64,000 nucleotides of DNA. It comes from Pseudomonadota bacterium. Lineage in GTDB: Bacteria > Pseudomonadota > Alphaproteobacteria > Rickettsiales > UBA6187. This document shows, piece after piece, positions 18,801 to 27,126 of this stretch. Under the pieces are notes generated by a model that saw only the letters and a list, made by a program, of their open reading frames with translations, searched no databases and was not told the DNA's origin. Position numbers and translations under genes: made by a program. Position 1 is the stretch's first letter; every line of letters begins with the position of its first letter. The stretch spans positions 310,001 to 374,000 of the forward strand of contig JAQCEY010000001.1 of NCBI GenBank assembly GCA_027620075.1, in the 5' to 3' direction.

Positions 18801-21800
18801 ATCTAAAGTTGTAGCAGTATTTAACTTTGTACGCCCTTCATCACCAAGAGCATTTTTATATGACTCAGGCAAAGAATCTAAAACTCCGCCCACAATATCA
18901 ACACGCTTAATCGAATCAACACCAAGGTCTGCCTCTAAGTTCTGATTGAACTCTATCATATCTGCTTCGTAACCTGTTTTTTCAGTTACGATATTTAAGA
19001 TGATATCTTTTATATTATCATAACCCAACTGTGCAGATTCACTAACAGCCGCTATCGGAGCAGGAGCTGATTTTACCGCAGTTGCTACGGCAGCAGGTCT
19101 TGCAGCGGGTGCGGCAAAAGAAGCTACATTCCTAGGAGCCGCATTTTTAATAGGCAATGTTGCCACATTTCTTGCAGAACCTGCATTTATAGGTCTAGGT
19201 GCTACAGGACGGCGTTGTTGTTGCGGCAACGATTGAGATTGCTGTCCCGAGCCTATATCCACACCAAGTTCTGCAAGTGCAACGTCACGTGCGTTGTCCA
19301 GCTGCTGCGACACAAGGTCAAAATATGCCTGTGTCACGGAACCGTTAAAGTTTTTGTCCCTCATATTAATCCTCTGTTTGGTTTGAGTTTTTATTATATT
19401 TTTATGAATAAATTTTCTATTAGGAGTGCCTGTAATTTCCGATACAGAATCGTTTTTCAAGTCTTGCGTCGCTACGGGAGCGGTATAATTTTCTACAGCT
19501 TTACGCTGTTTGAATTCTTCTACCGTAATGCCTACCTGCTTAACAGGCTCACCAAATTTTCTAGCCCTGCTTCCGTTTAGCAACCAAGCATGTTTGGGAG
19601 TTACAGGAGTACGTTTTGCCGTGGCAATTTTATCAATTGTTATATCAAGACAATCACGCCCTTCAAATAATTTAGCGATATTTACATCAACACCACTTAC
19701 GATTAACTGCCCTAACGCATGCAGCATTGTGCTTATACCGCCGCCATTATCGTCAATAGCTATAGATGTGTGGTTCTTATCACCCAATATATGTCCTACT
19801 AATTTTGAAAGTACGTTTTTAGGACCAAGCTCAAGGAAAACCCTAGCACCGTCATTATACATATTTTCAATCTGGGCAACGAACTCAACAGAACCGGTAA
19901 GATGTCCGGTCATTGCCTTTTTAGCATTTGTATGTGGTTTTGCCGTGTTATTTGAATAAACCGCAATATCCGTATTTTCTTTCCAGTTTATCTCATTTAT
20001 CACTTTTTCCAAAGACAAGCGGGCAGGCTCAACAAAGCTTGAGTGGAACGCAGCAGACACAGGCAAAGCGACGCTTTTACAACCACTTGCAGAAAGTTTT
20101 TCACAAGCCAGTTTAATTCCTTCTTTAGAACCTGATATTATTATCTGTTTAGGAGAATTATGATTAGCAACCACAACGCCATCAATATCTTTGATGATAG
20201 CCTCAACGTCTTTTCTATCAGCCCTTACCGCTGCCATAGTGCCAAGCTCTAATCCTGCTTCTTTTGCCTTATCAACTATCAGGCGACCTCGTGCTTCCGA
20301 TATTTTCATCAAATCTGCAAAACTGATCTGCCCTGACGCATATAAAGCAACGAACTCACCATAGCTATGCCCTGCCAGCATATCGGCATTAATACCGAAT
20401 CCTTTAGCCAATTGCCACAGACCCGACTCAACAGCACCAAGTGCAGGCTGGGCAATATCCGTACCGGTCAAAGCTTTTTCAGCAGCTTTTTTTGCAGCAT
20501 CATCATAAGTTCCGTGCGGATAAATAAAGTCACTCAGGTTTTTGTCAAAACGCTTTTCAAAAGCCTCATTTAAACATTTATCGGCATCTGATAAAACATC
20601 TGTAACCACAGGGAAGTTATACGCTAACTCACGTATCATACCCGTATATTGCGACCCCTGACCGGAAAATAGAACCGCTAATTTCCCCTGCTCTTTGCCT
20701 TCCGAATAATAAGCACCCTTGGTCAGCTTATCACCGGTTGCAATATGCGAAATTGCATTTTGCAGGCTCTCACCTAATTTTTCAAAACTATCGGCAACTA
20801 TAGAAATCACCGCCCCAGAAGTCCCCTCTCCCTCTGGGAGAGGGTTAGGGAGAGGGCTAACAAAAGACTTAGCACAAGCCTTTGCAAAATCCCTCAAATA
20901 AATATCAGGGTTTGAATTAATAGCGGCTTGTGCTTTTTCTAAAGCTGAAATTAAAGATTCTTTCGAATCACCGCTAAATACAAACAACTCACTTTCCCAT
21001 TTATCGCAAACGGCTTTGTTCAGCCAACTGCGATATTCACCCGTATATTCTTCTAAAACAGCGTGGAAATTAGTTCCACCGAACCCGAATGCACTAACGG
21101 CGGCACGACGTGGATTTTTGCCGTCATTTACCCAAGGAGTCGCCTCATCTATTAAATAGAACGGCATATCATCTTCTAAAAACGCATGATTAGGCTTGCT
21201 CACCCCTCTATGTGGGGGCAGAGTTTTATAATATAAGGCAAGAGCTGCTTTTGCCATACCCGCAACACCTGCGGTAGCTTTTGTATGCCCTATCATAGTC
21301 TTTACAGACCCGACAACGGCACTTTTCGGCTTGCCTCCGGCATTTTTAAGCAAAGTGCTTGTACTTTTCAACTCGGAAGTATCTCCGGCCACAGTCCCTG
21401 TTCCGTGCGCCTCAAATAATTTTACGGTATTTGGCGAGAATCCTGCTTTTTCATAGGCACGGTTCATAGCCTGCAACTGTCCTTCGGGGAGCGGTGCGCT
21501 CAAACCTTTTGCCTTACCGTCACTGCCGCCGCCTATAGCTTTAATTACCGAATATATCCTGTCGCCATCACGCTGTGCATCTTCTAAGCGTTTTAATACC
21601 ATCATCACTATTCCTTCAGAGATAACGATACCGTCTGAAGACTCATCAAATGTACGGCAACGCCCCGTCGGTGATAATGCTTGAGTCTGGCTAAAGCACA
21701 TATAACCGAACGCACCCTGCACCGTATCCGAGCCACCAGTTAATGCAACATCACAGTTACCGCTTTGCAGCTCGTTAATAGATTGATAAACGGCACTTAG

Positions 21801-24449
21801 CGAAGAAGCACAAGCCGCATCTGTAGTAAAATTAACACCACCCAAATTAAGACGGTTAGATATCCTTCCGGCAACAACATTAATCAATATGCCTGCAAAA
21901 GTATCCTCCGACCATTGCGGCAAACTTTCATCAAGTTCCTTTGGCAACTCGCCTAAAAATCTAGGCAATTCCGAACGCATGCCATATTGCATACCCACAT
22001 CACCCGCACCGCCGCTTGCACCGATAATAACCGCAGTACGCTTACGAAGCTCGGCATCTTCTTCATCAAAACCTGCATCAACCAAAGCTGCCTTAGCGAC
22101 TTCTAAAGTCATAAGCTGCATAGGGTCAACCGACTCTATTGATTTTGGAGTGATACCGTATTTCATGGGGTCAAAAACCATGTCTTCCATGAAACCACCC
22201 CACTTGGAGTAAACTTTATCCTTAGCATGGCGGTCTTCATTAAAATAATGGTTATAGTCCCAACGTGTCGTAGGAACCTCAACTATCGAATCCACTTTAT
22301 TCAGAATATTCTGCCAGTATTCACCGGTATTTTTTGCCCCCGGTAACGCAACCTCTATTCCCACTATCGCAATATCAGATTGTTTTTCTTTAGCTTTTTT
22401 CTCCACCTTAGCAGAAACGGTCTTCTTAGATATTAGCTCGGCAGCCCCTTGTGTAACCTGATTATGCAACTTCTCAACTTTAGTAACGCTATTTCTAAGC
22501 GGAACGACCTGACCCAGCATATACATGCCCTCTTTTTGCTGGTCTTTAACGCTTACGTCTTCAAGCTCGTCACCCTTACGCACCTTACCTTTAGAAGCGA
22601 CTCGTAAAGTACCAAGTATCAGCCTATCCAGATTCTCACGAATCTCATCGGCTTTTAGTTCTGCGTTTTGTTTATAATTCTTTTTCTTTTCAAAAAACGA
22701 TTTTGCAAAAGGGGTATATGCACAACGACTTGCATGACCTGCACCGGATTCAAGATTTACCGTATGCTCACATTCAATTACAGTTTTTTGGAACCGCTCT
22801 ACAATTCCGCCGCCTGAAACTATTTCTTCGGTGAACAAATAAGCACTACCCATTATTATACCGAGCTTAACACCCCTTTGAGCAAGCGGAGCAAGCATAA
22901 CCTGCAACATTGCAGACGAAAACTCATCATGAATACCGCCTGCAAACAGGCATTGCACTTCTTCACCTTTGATATTTTGCTCAACCAGAACCGTTTGCAG
23001 CCTGTCAATCATGGTACTCCACAAAGTGAAGCTGCTAAGGGGACCAATATGACCACCGCACTCACGCCCCTCGAATATAAACCTTCTTGCACCGCCTTTG
23101 AGGAAATTTTCCAATAAGTTCGCAGACGGCAAATGCAAGAATGACGGAATACCCTGTTTTTCCATCTCAACCGCCTGATCGGGACGACCACCTGCAATAA
23201 TTGCGTAATTAGGCTTGAACGGCAAAGCGGCATTAATCTGCTCTTTTAGCATTTGCGGCTTTACAAAGCCAAGCAGTCCTATTCCCCAAGGTTTATTGCC
23301 TAATTTTTCTTTAGTTTCCTGTAGAAGTGCTTTGATTTTTTCAGGACTCATCAAGGCAAATGCCAGCATCGGCAAAGCACCGCCTTCGGCGATTGAATTG
23401 GCAAAATCCGCAGTATCAGAAACACGAGTCATCGGTCCTTGAACTATCGGGTATTTAATGCCTAAATCTTGTGCTAAAGGGCTATTTTCCGCTAAAGGAG
23501 CGTTATTTTTTATACTATCTGCATATGAAGAAACAGCAAAATTAATAGCTTTAATAAGCTTTGCAACAGTGCCGTATTGTTTTCGGTAGCTTTCGGCAAA
23601 ACATATATCGTGACCGAAAGGCAAAATACCGTTTAACGGATTTTCGTAATTAATTTCATATTTTTCAACCAGCTCAACAAGCTCTTTATGCGACTTATCC
23701 TCACCTTCTTCAATAAATCCCTTAGCCTCTTTTAACTGAGGGCGGTTCAGGATTCTGAAATAACTTCCACACTCACCGTTACCTACCGCTACTGTTTCAC
23801 TTCCCGATAACGGGGCTATTATTCTTTGTAAATTTTGTTGCACGGGACTATCATTTAGCAAAAGAACCTGATTATCTAACACTCCGCCCGCAACTCCCAT
23901 AGCGGCACATGCGGCAGCCACATGCGGAGTTACTCCGCCCCTTACAAATATAGGCAGCTTTGTTTTACCGATAAATTTCTGTAAAAGGATAAAACAACTT
24001 TCCTCACCGACAAAACCGCCACTTTCATTACCTTTTACAACAATCCCATCGGCATTTTTCTCTACATATGACGACAGTTCAAAAGAAGTATATTCAACAA
24101 ATATCTTGGTATCTTTATTTAAAGCCCTTATTGCCTTAATATACTTTTCAGCGTCATTACAACCGATGATTACATATTTTAAGCTTGAATCAAGATAAGG
24201 TTTTAAGCTTTCAACTACATTTTTATCAAACCTACCCAAGTGTATCCCGCAATAACCTTTAGCACCTATTTCAGGATCATTTATCTTATTAAGGCACGAA
24301 AAAATATTATCAATATCTTTATCCAAGCTTGCATCGATTATTCCGACCTCCCCACATCTTGTAGCTGAGATTGCTATTGATGCATCAGTAAATTGCGAAG
24401 GAGAGTACACAAAAGTTTTATAACCGGAAGTTGACACGAAAAAACCCAT
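15900..24449 (-). CDS. Giant PUFA-type synthase: two NPD barrels-KS-AT-ACP-ACP-KR-DH
   Basis: This is a 2849-aa protein. Residues about 1-290 and 325-610 are two nitronate-monooxygenase/PfaD-like flavin barrels; the second starts LGIKYPIVQGPMTRVSD and has GRECGGHIGP. The ketosynthase (about 688-1115) has Cys880 in TDAACASS, EAHGTGT and GHTKATAG. The acyltransferase (about 1255-1560) has LFSGQGSQY and Ser1362 in AGHSYGEF. Two ACPs carry DLGVDSIKRVD at Ser1846 and Ser1950. The ketoreductase (about 2255-2520) has TGGARGVTAE and SSVAGRYGNSGQSNYATANE. The final dehydratase has LQDHIIDEDPVLP and DPAVIDAAAH. Start choice: the frame extends to a TTG at 24479, but the ATG at 24449 opens directly on the first barrel. 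The barrels probably supply enoyl reduction, as PfaD does in PUFA synthesis. A palindromic repeat is inserted in frame at about residues 1198-1211. Confidence 0.92.
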   Translation of the reverse strand: MGFFVSTSGYKTFVYSPSQFTDASIAISATRCGEVGIIDASLDKDIDNIFSCLNKINDPEIGAKGYCGIHLGRFDKNVVESLKPYLDSSLKYVIIGCNDAEKYIKAIRALNKDTKIFVEYTSFELSSYVEKNADGIVVKGNESGGFVGEESCFILLQKFIGKTKLPIFVRGGVTPHVAAACAAMGVAGGVLDNQVLLLNDSPVQQNLQRIIAPLSGSETVAVGNGECGSYFRILNRPQLKEAKGFIEEGEDKSHKELVELVEKYEINYENPLNGILPFGHDICFAESYRKQYGTVAKLIKAINFAVSSYADSIKNNAPLAENSPLAQDLGIKYPIVQGPMTRVSDTADFANSIAEGGALPMLAFALMSPEKIKALLQETKEKLGNKPWGIGLLGFVKPQMLKEQINAALPFKPNYAIIAGGRPDQAVEMEKQGIPSFLHLPSANLLENFLKGGARRFIFEGRECGGHIGPLSSFTLWSTMIDRLQTVLVEQNIKGEEVQCLFAGGIHDEFSSAMLQVMLAPLAQRGVKLGIIMGSAYLFTEEIVSGGGIVERFQKTVIECEHTVNLESGAGHASRCAYTPFAKSFFEKKKNYKQNAELKADEIRENLDRLILGTLRVASKGKVRKGDELEDVSVKDQQKEGMYMLGQVVPLRNSVTKVEKLHNQVTQGAAELISKKTVSAKVEKKAKEKQSDIAIVGIEVALPGAKNTGEYWQNILNKVDSIVEVPTTRWDYNHYFNEDRHAKDKVYSKWGGFMEDMVFDPMKYGITPKSIESVDPMQLMTLEVAKAALVDAGFDEEDAELRKRTAVIIGASGGAGDVGMQYGMRSELPRFLGELPKELDESLPQWSEDTFAGILINVVAGRISNRLNLGGVNFTTDAACASSLSAVYQSINELQSGNCDVALTGGSDTVQGAFGYMCFSQTQALSPTGRCRTFDESSDGIVISEGIVMMVLKRLEDAQRDGDRIYSVIKAIGGGSDGKAKGLSAPLPEGQLQAMNRAYEKAGFSPNTVKLFEAHGTGTVAGDTSELKSTSTLLKNAGGKPKSAVVGSVKTMIGHTKATAGVAGMAKAALALYYKTLPPHRGVSKPNHAFLEDDMPFYLIDEATPWVNDGKNPRRAAVSAFGFGGTNFHAVLEEYTGEYRSWLNKAVCDKWESELFVFSGDSKESLISALEKAQAAINSNPDIYLRDFAKACAKSFVSPLPNPLPEGEGTSGAVISIVADSFEKLGESLQNAISHIATGDKLTKGAYYSEGKEQGKLAVLFSGQGSQYTGMIRELAYNFPVVTDVLSDADKCLNEAFEKRFDKNLSDFIYPHGTYDDAAKKAAEKALTGTDIAQPALGAVESGLWQLAKGFGINADMLAGHSYGEFVALYASGQISFADLMKISEARGRLIVDKAKEAGLELGTMAAVRADRKDVEAIIKDIDGVVVANHNSPKQIIISGSKEGIKLACEKLSASGCKSVALPVSAAFHSSFVEPARLSLEKVINEINWKENTDIAVYSNNTAKPHTNAKKAMTGHLTGSVEFVAQIENMYNDGARVFLELGPKNVLSKLVGHILGDKNHTSIAIDDNGGGISTMLHALGQLIVSGVDVNIAKLFEGRDCLDITIDKIATAKRTPVTPKHAWLLNGSRARKFGEPVKQVGITVEEFKQRKAVENYTAPVATQDLKNDSVSEITGTPNRKFIHKNIIKTQTKQRINMRDKNFNGSVTQAYFDLVSQQLDNARDVALAELGVDIGSGQQSQSLPQQQRRPVAPRPINAGSARNVATLPIKNAAPRNVASFAAPAARPAAVATAVKSAPAPIAAVSESAQLGYDNIKDIILNIVTEKTGYEADMIEFNQNLEADLGVDSIKRVDIVGGVLDSLPESYKNALGDEGRTKLNTATTLDVMLEVLTSAAANNNSPKAVNVSASKGAALDANAISDIMLNIVTEKTGYEADMIEFNQNLEADLGVDSIKRVDIVGGVLDALPDAYKNGLGEEGRTKLNTATTLQNMLDILQKAGGASAVNFKFAEVSENIAETSDVSSYSPRLDKSRAKVSAQREAIPANAARGLTAGTFLITQDSLKVSKELAKLIEGQGSKAVIVPSIALKDEGELWNWCAENDADIDAVAGIVHLLPIGSKTLQSDSSKEQWQEQIFANEKTLFLLVKQFNSKIKNDAHILSVSSLGGLFGREKTCEKGLSLQGGAVGMIKSLCKERENIRGRIVDVDSSQKAKAIADNIFAELELCGGRLEVGYPKGVRTIFRTVYTPMDDLADEISDTGLVVLATGGARGVTAEVLREVAKSGNTLILTGRSPLPSNDKIMRDDAQVAALTDEKSLARHFVKNESLGLGEARKKASSVLAAREIIDNIEDFKNSGAEVEYYAVDVTDEQAMQQMFESLYKKYGKIDGIVHGAGIIEDKFLADIESDSWSRVVNTKVIGMLLLQKFVDESKLKFFTVFSSVAGRYGNSGQSNYATANELMNRICSQLQKNWNNKVKVSALCWGPWGKTKFGAGMVTEATEAKFRKFGVYLVTAELGRILFRYQVANSKASDEPEIICGEAPWEESEARIGKFQLADNNADILGKAEVNEISQDDSSIEIILNKNQPYLQDHIIDEDPVLPMAVAMEIMAEAVKKAYGEGWQISEIKDAQLFKGVFVNKEDYPLIVKMTMKSHGMDGHSIVNAKIVAGEGKSLPHYGATIVLSPVLSESVEESPEIIWRDSKSFSTDEAYKDWLFHGKTFQVIESIDEFSEQGAKCVVRTTSQSKLLGNSTDKGWLFDPAVIDAAAHMSVLWMAVRRGLFALPMKFGRIIRYADSLPEKVTMNYVVTNENSESITVDVYFTDSEGRLLLNIESMQHVVSKNHKVGVKKDKLVA
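18571..18690 (-). repeat. Second ACP-encoding repeat unit of the giant synthase
   Basis: This stretch encodes the core of the second ACP (Ser1950). It is nearly identical at the DNA level to 18883-19002, which encodes the first ACP; the offset is 312 bp, or 104 codons. Over the core around the DSIKRVD codons only occasional third-position differences are seen. This indicates a recent tandem duplication or ongoing gene conversion. Confidence 0.8.
18883..19002 (-). repeat. First ACP-encoding repeat unit of the giant synthase
   Basis: Partner of the repeat at 18571-18690. It encodes the first ACP core, with the phosphopantetheine Ser1846 in DLGVDSIKRVD. It reads ELE-type codons identical to the second copy through the Glu/Asn-rich helix before the attachment motif. 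Confidence 0.8.
20821..20858. repeat. Palindromic repeat inserted in frame in the synthase gene
   Basis: Stem CCCTCTCCC (20824-20832) pairs with GGGAGAGGG (20836-20844) and is followed by TTAGGGAGAGGGCTAA. Read on the coding strand it gives the peptide SPLPNPLPEGEGTS in the linker between the ketosynthase and acyltransferase. It is the same element family as the intergenic copy at 9531-9570, in the opposite orientation context. The reading frame is preserved. Confidence 0.85.
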
Positions 24450-24481
24450 TTTAATTGCACACTTAGAGAAAATCTTCAATT

Positions 24482-24512
24482 AATATATTAACAATTCAAT
24501 TGTTAATATATT
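24482..24512. promoter_or_regulatory. Perfect 15-bp-arm palindrome upstream of the synthase cluster
   Basis: Arms 24482-24496 and 24498-24512 are perfect reverse complements around a single C at 24497. The arm includes TTAACAATT. The site lies 33-63 bp upstream of the ATG of the giant synthase gene. A symmetric AT-rich site in this position fits a repressor or activator operator. There is no GC-rich stem or T-run to make it a terminator. Confidence 0.5.
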
Positions 24513-24846
24513 TAAACTAAAACCCTTTGAACGTGCTTTATAATACACAAAAACACAAATTGCAACAGTAAACAAAAATACTTAACATACTAAAACAACT
24601 AGACTTTCTAGGTTAAAAATGCATAAATTTACAATTCTAAATTTAATAAAGATTTGTAATATATGCATAAATCCAAACCAATTACTATTGTCACCAAACC
24701 ATTAATCTTTTATTTTTTAGTCACTTTTTAACAAATGGCATTTCAGACTCCCCTTGTACACGTACAATTACATTATGTCAATAAAAAGACTTATTTTTAT
24801 TACAAAATTACAAGTGGCAGAAAGAATTTAGTGACAAAAAACAAAC
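24513..24846. other. Intergenic region between rel and the synthase cluster
   Basis: About 330 bp of very AT-rich sequence with no open frame of credible coding character. It must hold the promoter of the synthase cluster and the 3' end of the rel transcript. No RNA gene, clear terminator or strong sigma-70 pair could be pinned down by eye. Confidence 0.5.
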
Positions 24847-27009
24847 CTATTTTTTGTACCTGTCCACGGCGTGGACGCTAGAATTAGTACGAAGGGCGGT
24901 AATTATATTCGATAGATGCTTTGCACCCATTACATTGATATCTACTATCAGTTCAAAGAAATCAGGTCTTCTATCAACAATTTTCAGGTTGTTGATATTA
25001 CCCCCTTCACTTGCAACAATATTAGTAAGGTTTGCCAGACTACCGGACTTATGTAATAATGTAGCCTTAATACGACCCACATAAGGCTCTTTTTCATCGT
25101 TTGTATTACCCCATGAAACATCAACCAACCTTTCGGGAGTAGTTGCAAAATTTGTCAGCATTTCACAATCGGCAGTATGTATAGTCATGCCCTTGCCGGT
25201 TGTAACAACGCCCACTATCGTATCACCGGGGATAGGGTGGCAGCATTCGGCAAAATACACCGACATTCCGGGAGTAAGCCCCTTAATAGGAATGGAATCA
25301 CCTTTTTTCCTTCTTTCCTTAGAAAATGAAAGGTTAAATATGGAAAGGCGGCTATTTTTCTTTTTAGCGATTTTTTTATCGGGGAATATAGCCTGCACAA
25401 CATCGTATGTGTTAAGGTTGCCGGCTCCTATTGCAGCATAAACATCATCAACTTTTTTCTTCTTTAAGCTCTTAAGGGCAGGCTCAACAACTTTATCGGT
25501 GAATTTCTTTTTTGATGCGGTTTTAAAATCCCTCTCAAGTATATTCTTACCCAAACTTATATGCTCTTCCCTTTGTCTTGCTCGGATATAACGCCTGATT
25601 TCACTTTTAGCTTTTCCGGTAACTACAAAACTTTCCCATGAAGGTGAAGGCGTTTGCGTTTCAGAAGTTATTATTTCAACCTGATCGCCATTATGCAAAG
25701 TAGTCCTAAGCGGAGCTATACGACCGTTTATCTTAGCACCCGAACAATGGTTACCGACCTTTGAATGCACTTCATATGCAAAATCCACAGGCGTAGCACC
25801 TTTAGGCAGAGCCACAAGCTCACCTTTTGGCGTAAAACAAAATACCTGATCATAATACATTTCAAGCTTGGTATTTTCCAGAAACTCTTCCGGGTCGGTA
25901 GTATGCTCCAAAATATAAAGAAGCTCCCTAACCCACTTATATTGCTTTCCGTCAGTGCTATAATCACGCTGCTGCTTATAAGACCAGTGTGCCGCAACCC
26001 CAAGTTCCGCTATTTCATGCATTTGCCCAGTACGTATCTGCACTTCAATGAATTTTTGGCGAGGTCCCATAATAACGGTGTGTAATGACTGATATCCGTT
26101 TTCTTTAGGAGTACTTATAAAGTCCTTAAAATTATCAGGTATCATCTTATATTTACAGTGAATTGCACCGAGAGCCTGATAGCAGTCCTTAACATCTTTT
26201 GCAATTATCCTGAACGCCATTATATCGGAAAGCTGTTCAAAACTGATATTTTTTCTTTCCATTTTTCGCCATATCGAGCATGGAGTTTTTACTCGCCCTT
26301 TTATTTCCGCTTCAACACCATACTCTTTTAAGGTATCTTCCATTTCTTCTAGGATACTATCGACGAAGATATCCCCTCTGTTTTGCAGATATTCAAGACG
26401 GCTAGATATGGACTCTCTTATTTCAGGGTGCAGTTCTGCAAAAGCAAGATCCTGCATTTCGTTTTTAATCTGCTGAATACCAATCCTCTCTGCAAGCGGC
26501 GAGTATATCTCCATAGTTTCATGTGCTACCCGCAGCCTTTTTTGAGGTGACTTTATATAATGCAAAGTTCGCATATTGTGCAGCCTGTCCGCCAGCTTTA
26601 CAAGCAAGACTCTTATGTCTTCAGACATTGCAACGAGTAATTTACGGAAATTCTCAGCTTGCCTTTTATGCTCGGATTGAAATTCTATTTTTGCAAGCTT
26701 GGTCACGCCGTCCACAAGCTGCATAACCTCCCTGCCGAACTCTTCTTCTATTTTTTCAAGTGTAACGTGTGTGTCCTCAACAGTGTCATGCAAAAGAGCG
26801 GTAATTATAGATGCCTGATCAAGTTTAATATCGGCAAGAATATACGCCACTTCCAAAGGGTGGTAGTAATAAGGATCGCCCGAAGCCCTTTTTTGAGTGC
26901 CGTGCGACTCCTTTGAAAAGTCACATGCCTTTTCAAGCTCCTTAACGTTCAGATCAGGGAGGTACTTTTTTACTTTCTTTATTAGACCTGTTTTGCTGAC
27001 TTTTACCAT
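24847..27009 (-). CDS. rel: Bifunctional (p)ppGpp synthetase/hydrolase Rel
   Basis: This is a 720-aa stringent-response enzyme that makes and degrades (p)ppGpp. The HD hydrolase domain is intact: KRASGDPYYYHPLEVA with His50 and LLHDTVEDT with His74-Asp75. The synthetase domain has GRVKTPCSIWRKM, NFKDFISTPKENGYQSLHT (the RxKD-type signature of hydrolase-competent enzymes) and EVQIRTGQMHEIAE. TGS (FTPKGELVALPKGATPVDFA), a His/Cys region (AECCHPIPGDTIVG) and a C-terminal ACT domain follow. The ATG at 27009 with GGGG just upstream matches the family N-terminus better than the frame start at 27045. A complete Rel is unusual for reduced intracellular Rickettsiales. Confidence 0.95.
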   Translation of the reverse strand: MVKVSKTGLIKKVKKYLPDLNVKELEKACDFSKESHGTQKRASGDPYYYHPLEVAYILADIKLDQASIITALLHDTVEDTHVTLEKIEEEFGREVMQLVDGVTKLAKIEFQSEHKRQAENFRKLLVAMSEDIRVLLVKLADRLHNMRTLHYIKSPQKRLRVAHETMEIYSPLAERIGIQQIKNEMQDLAFAELHPEIRESISSRLEYLQNRGDIFVDSILEEMEDTLKEYGVEAEIKGRVKTPCSIWRKMERKNISFEQLSDIMAFRIIAKDVKDCYQALGAIHCKYKMIPDNFKDFISTPKENGYQSLHTVIMGPRQKFIEVQIRTGQMHEIAELGVAAHWSYKQQRDYSTDGKQYKWVRELLYILEHTTDPEEFLENTKLEMYYDQVFCFTPKGELVALPKGATPVDFAYEVHSKVGNHCSGAKINGRIAPLRTTLHNGDQVEIITSETQTPSPSWESFVVTGKAKSEIRRYIRARQREEHISLGKNILERDFKTASKKKFTDKVVEPALKSLKKKKVDDVYAAIGAGNLNTYDVVQAIFPDKKIAKKKNSRLSIFNLSFSKERRKKGDSIPIKGLTPGMSVYFAECCHPIPGDTIVGVVTTGKGMTIHTADCEMLTNFATTPERLVDVSWGNTNDEKEPYVGRIKATLLHKSGSLANLTNIVASEGGNINNLKIVDRRPDFFELIVDINVMGAKHLSNIITALRTNSSVHAVDRYKK

Positions 27010-27126
27010 AACCCCAAATTTAACAATTGCATTGATTAAATACAAAAATTAAGCCGGTTAACTTATATAGCAAGAACAAATCTTTAACAATTAAAAGTTT
27101 GAAGAAAATCCGATCGGGCGTTGCCC

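Noticed and set aside
24449-24479. TTG start at 24479 for the giant synthase
   Set aside because: The ten extra residues are not like the barrel N-terminus, there is no ribosome site, and ATG at 24449 fits better; it remains possible.
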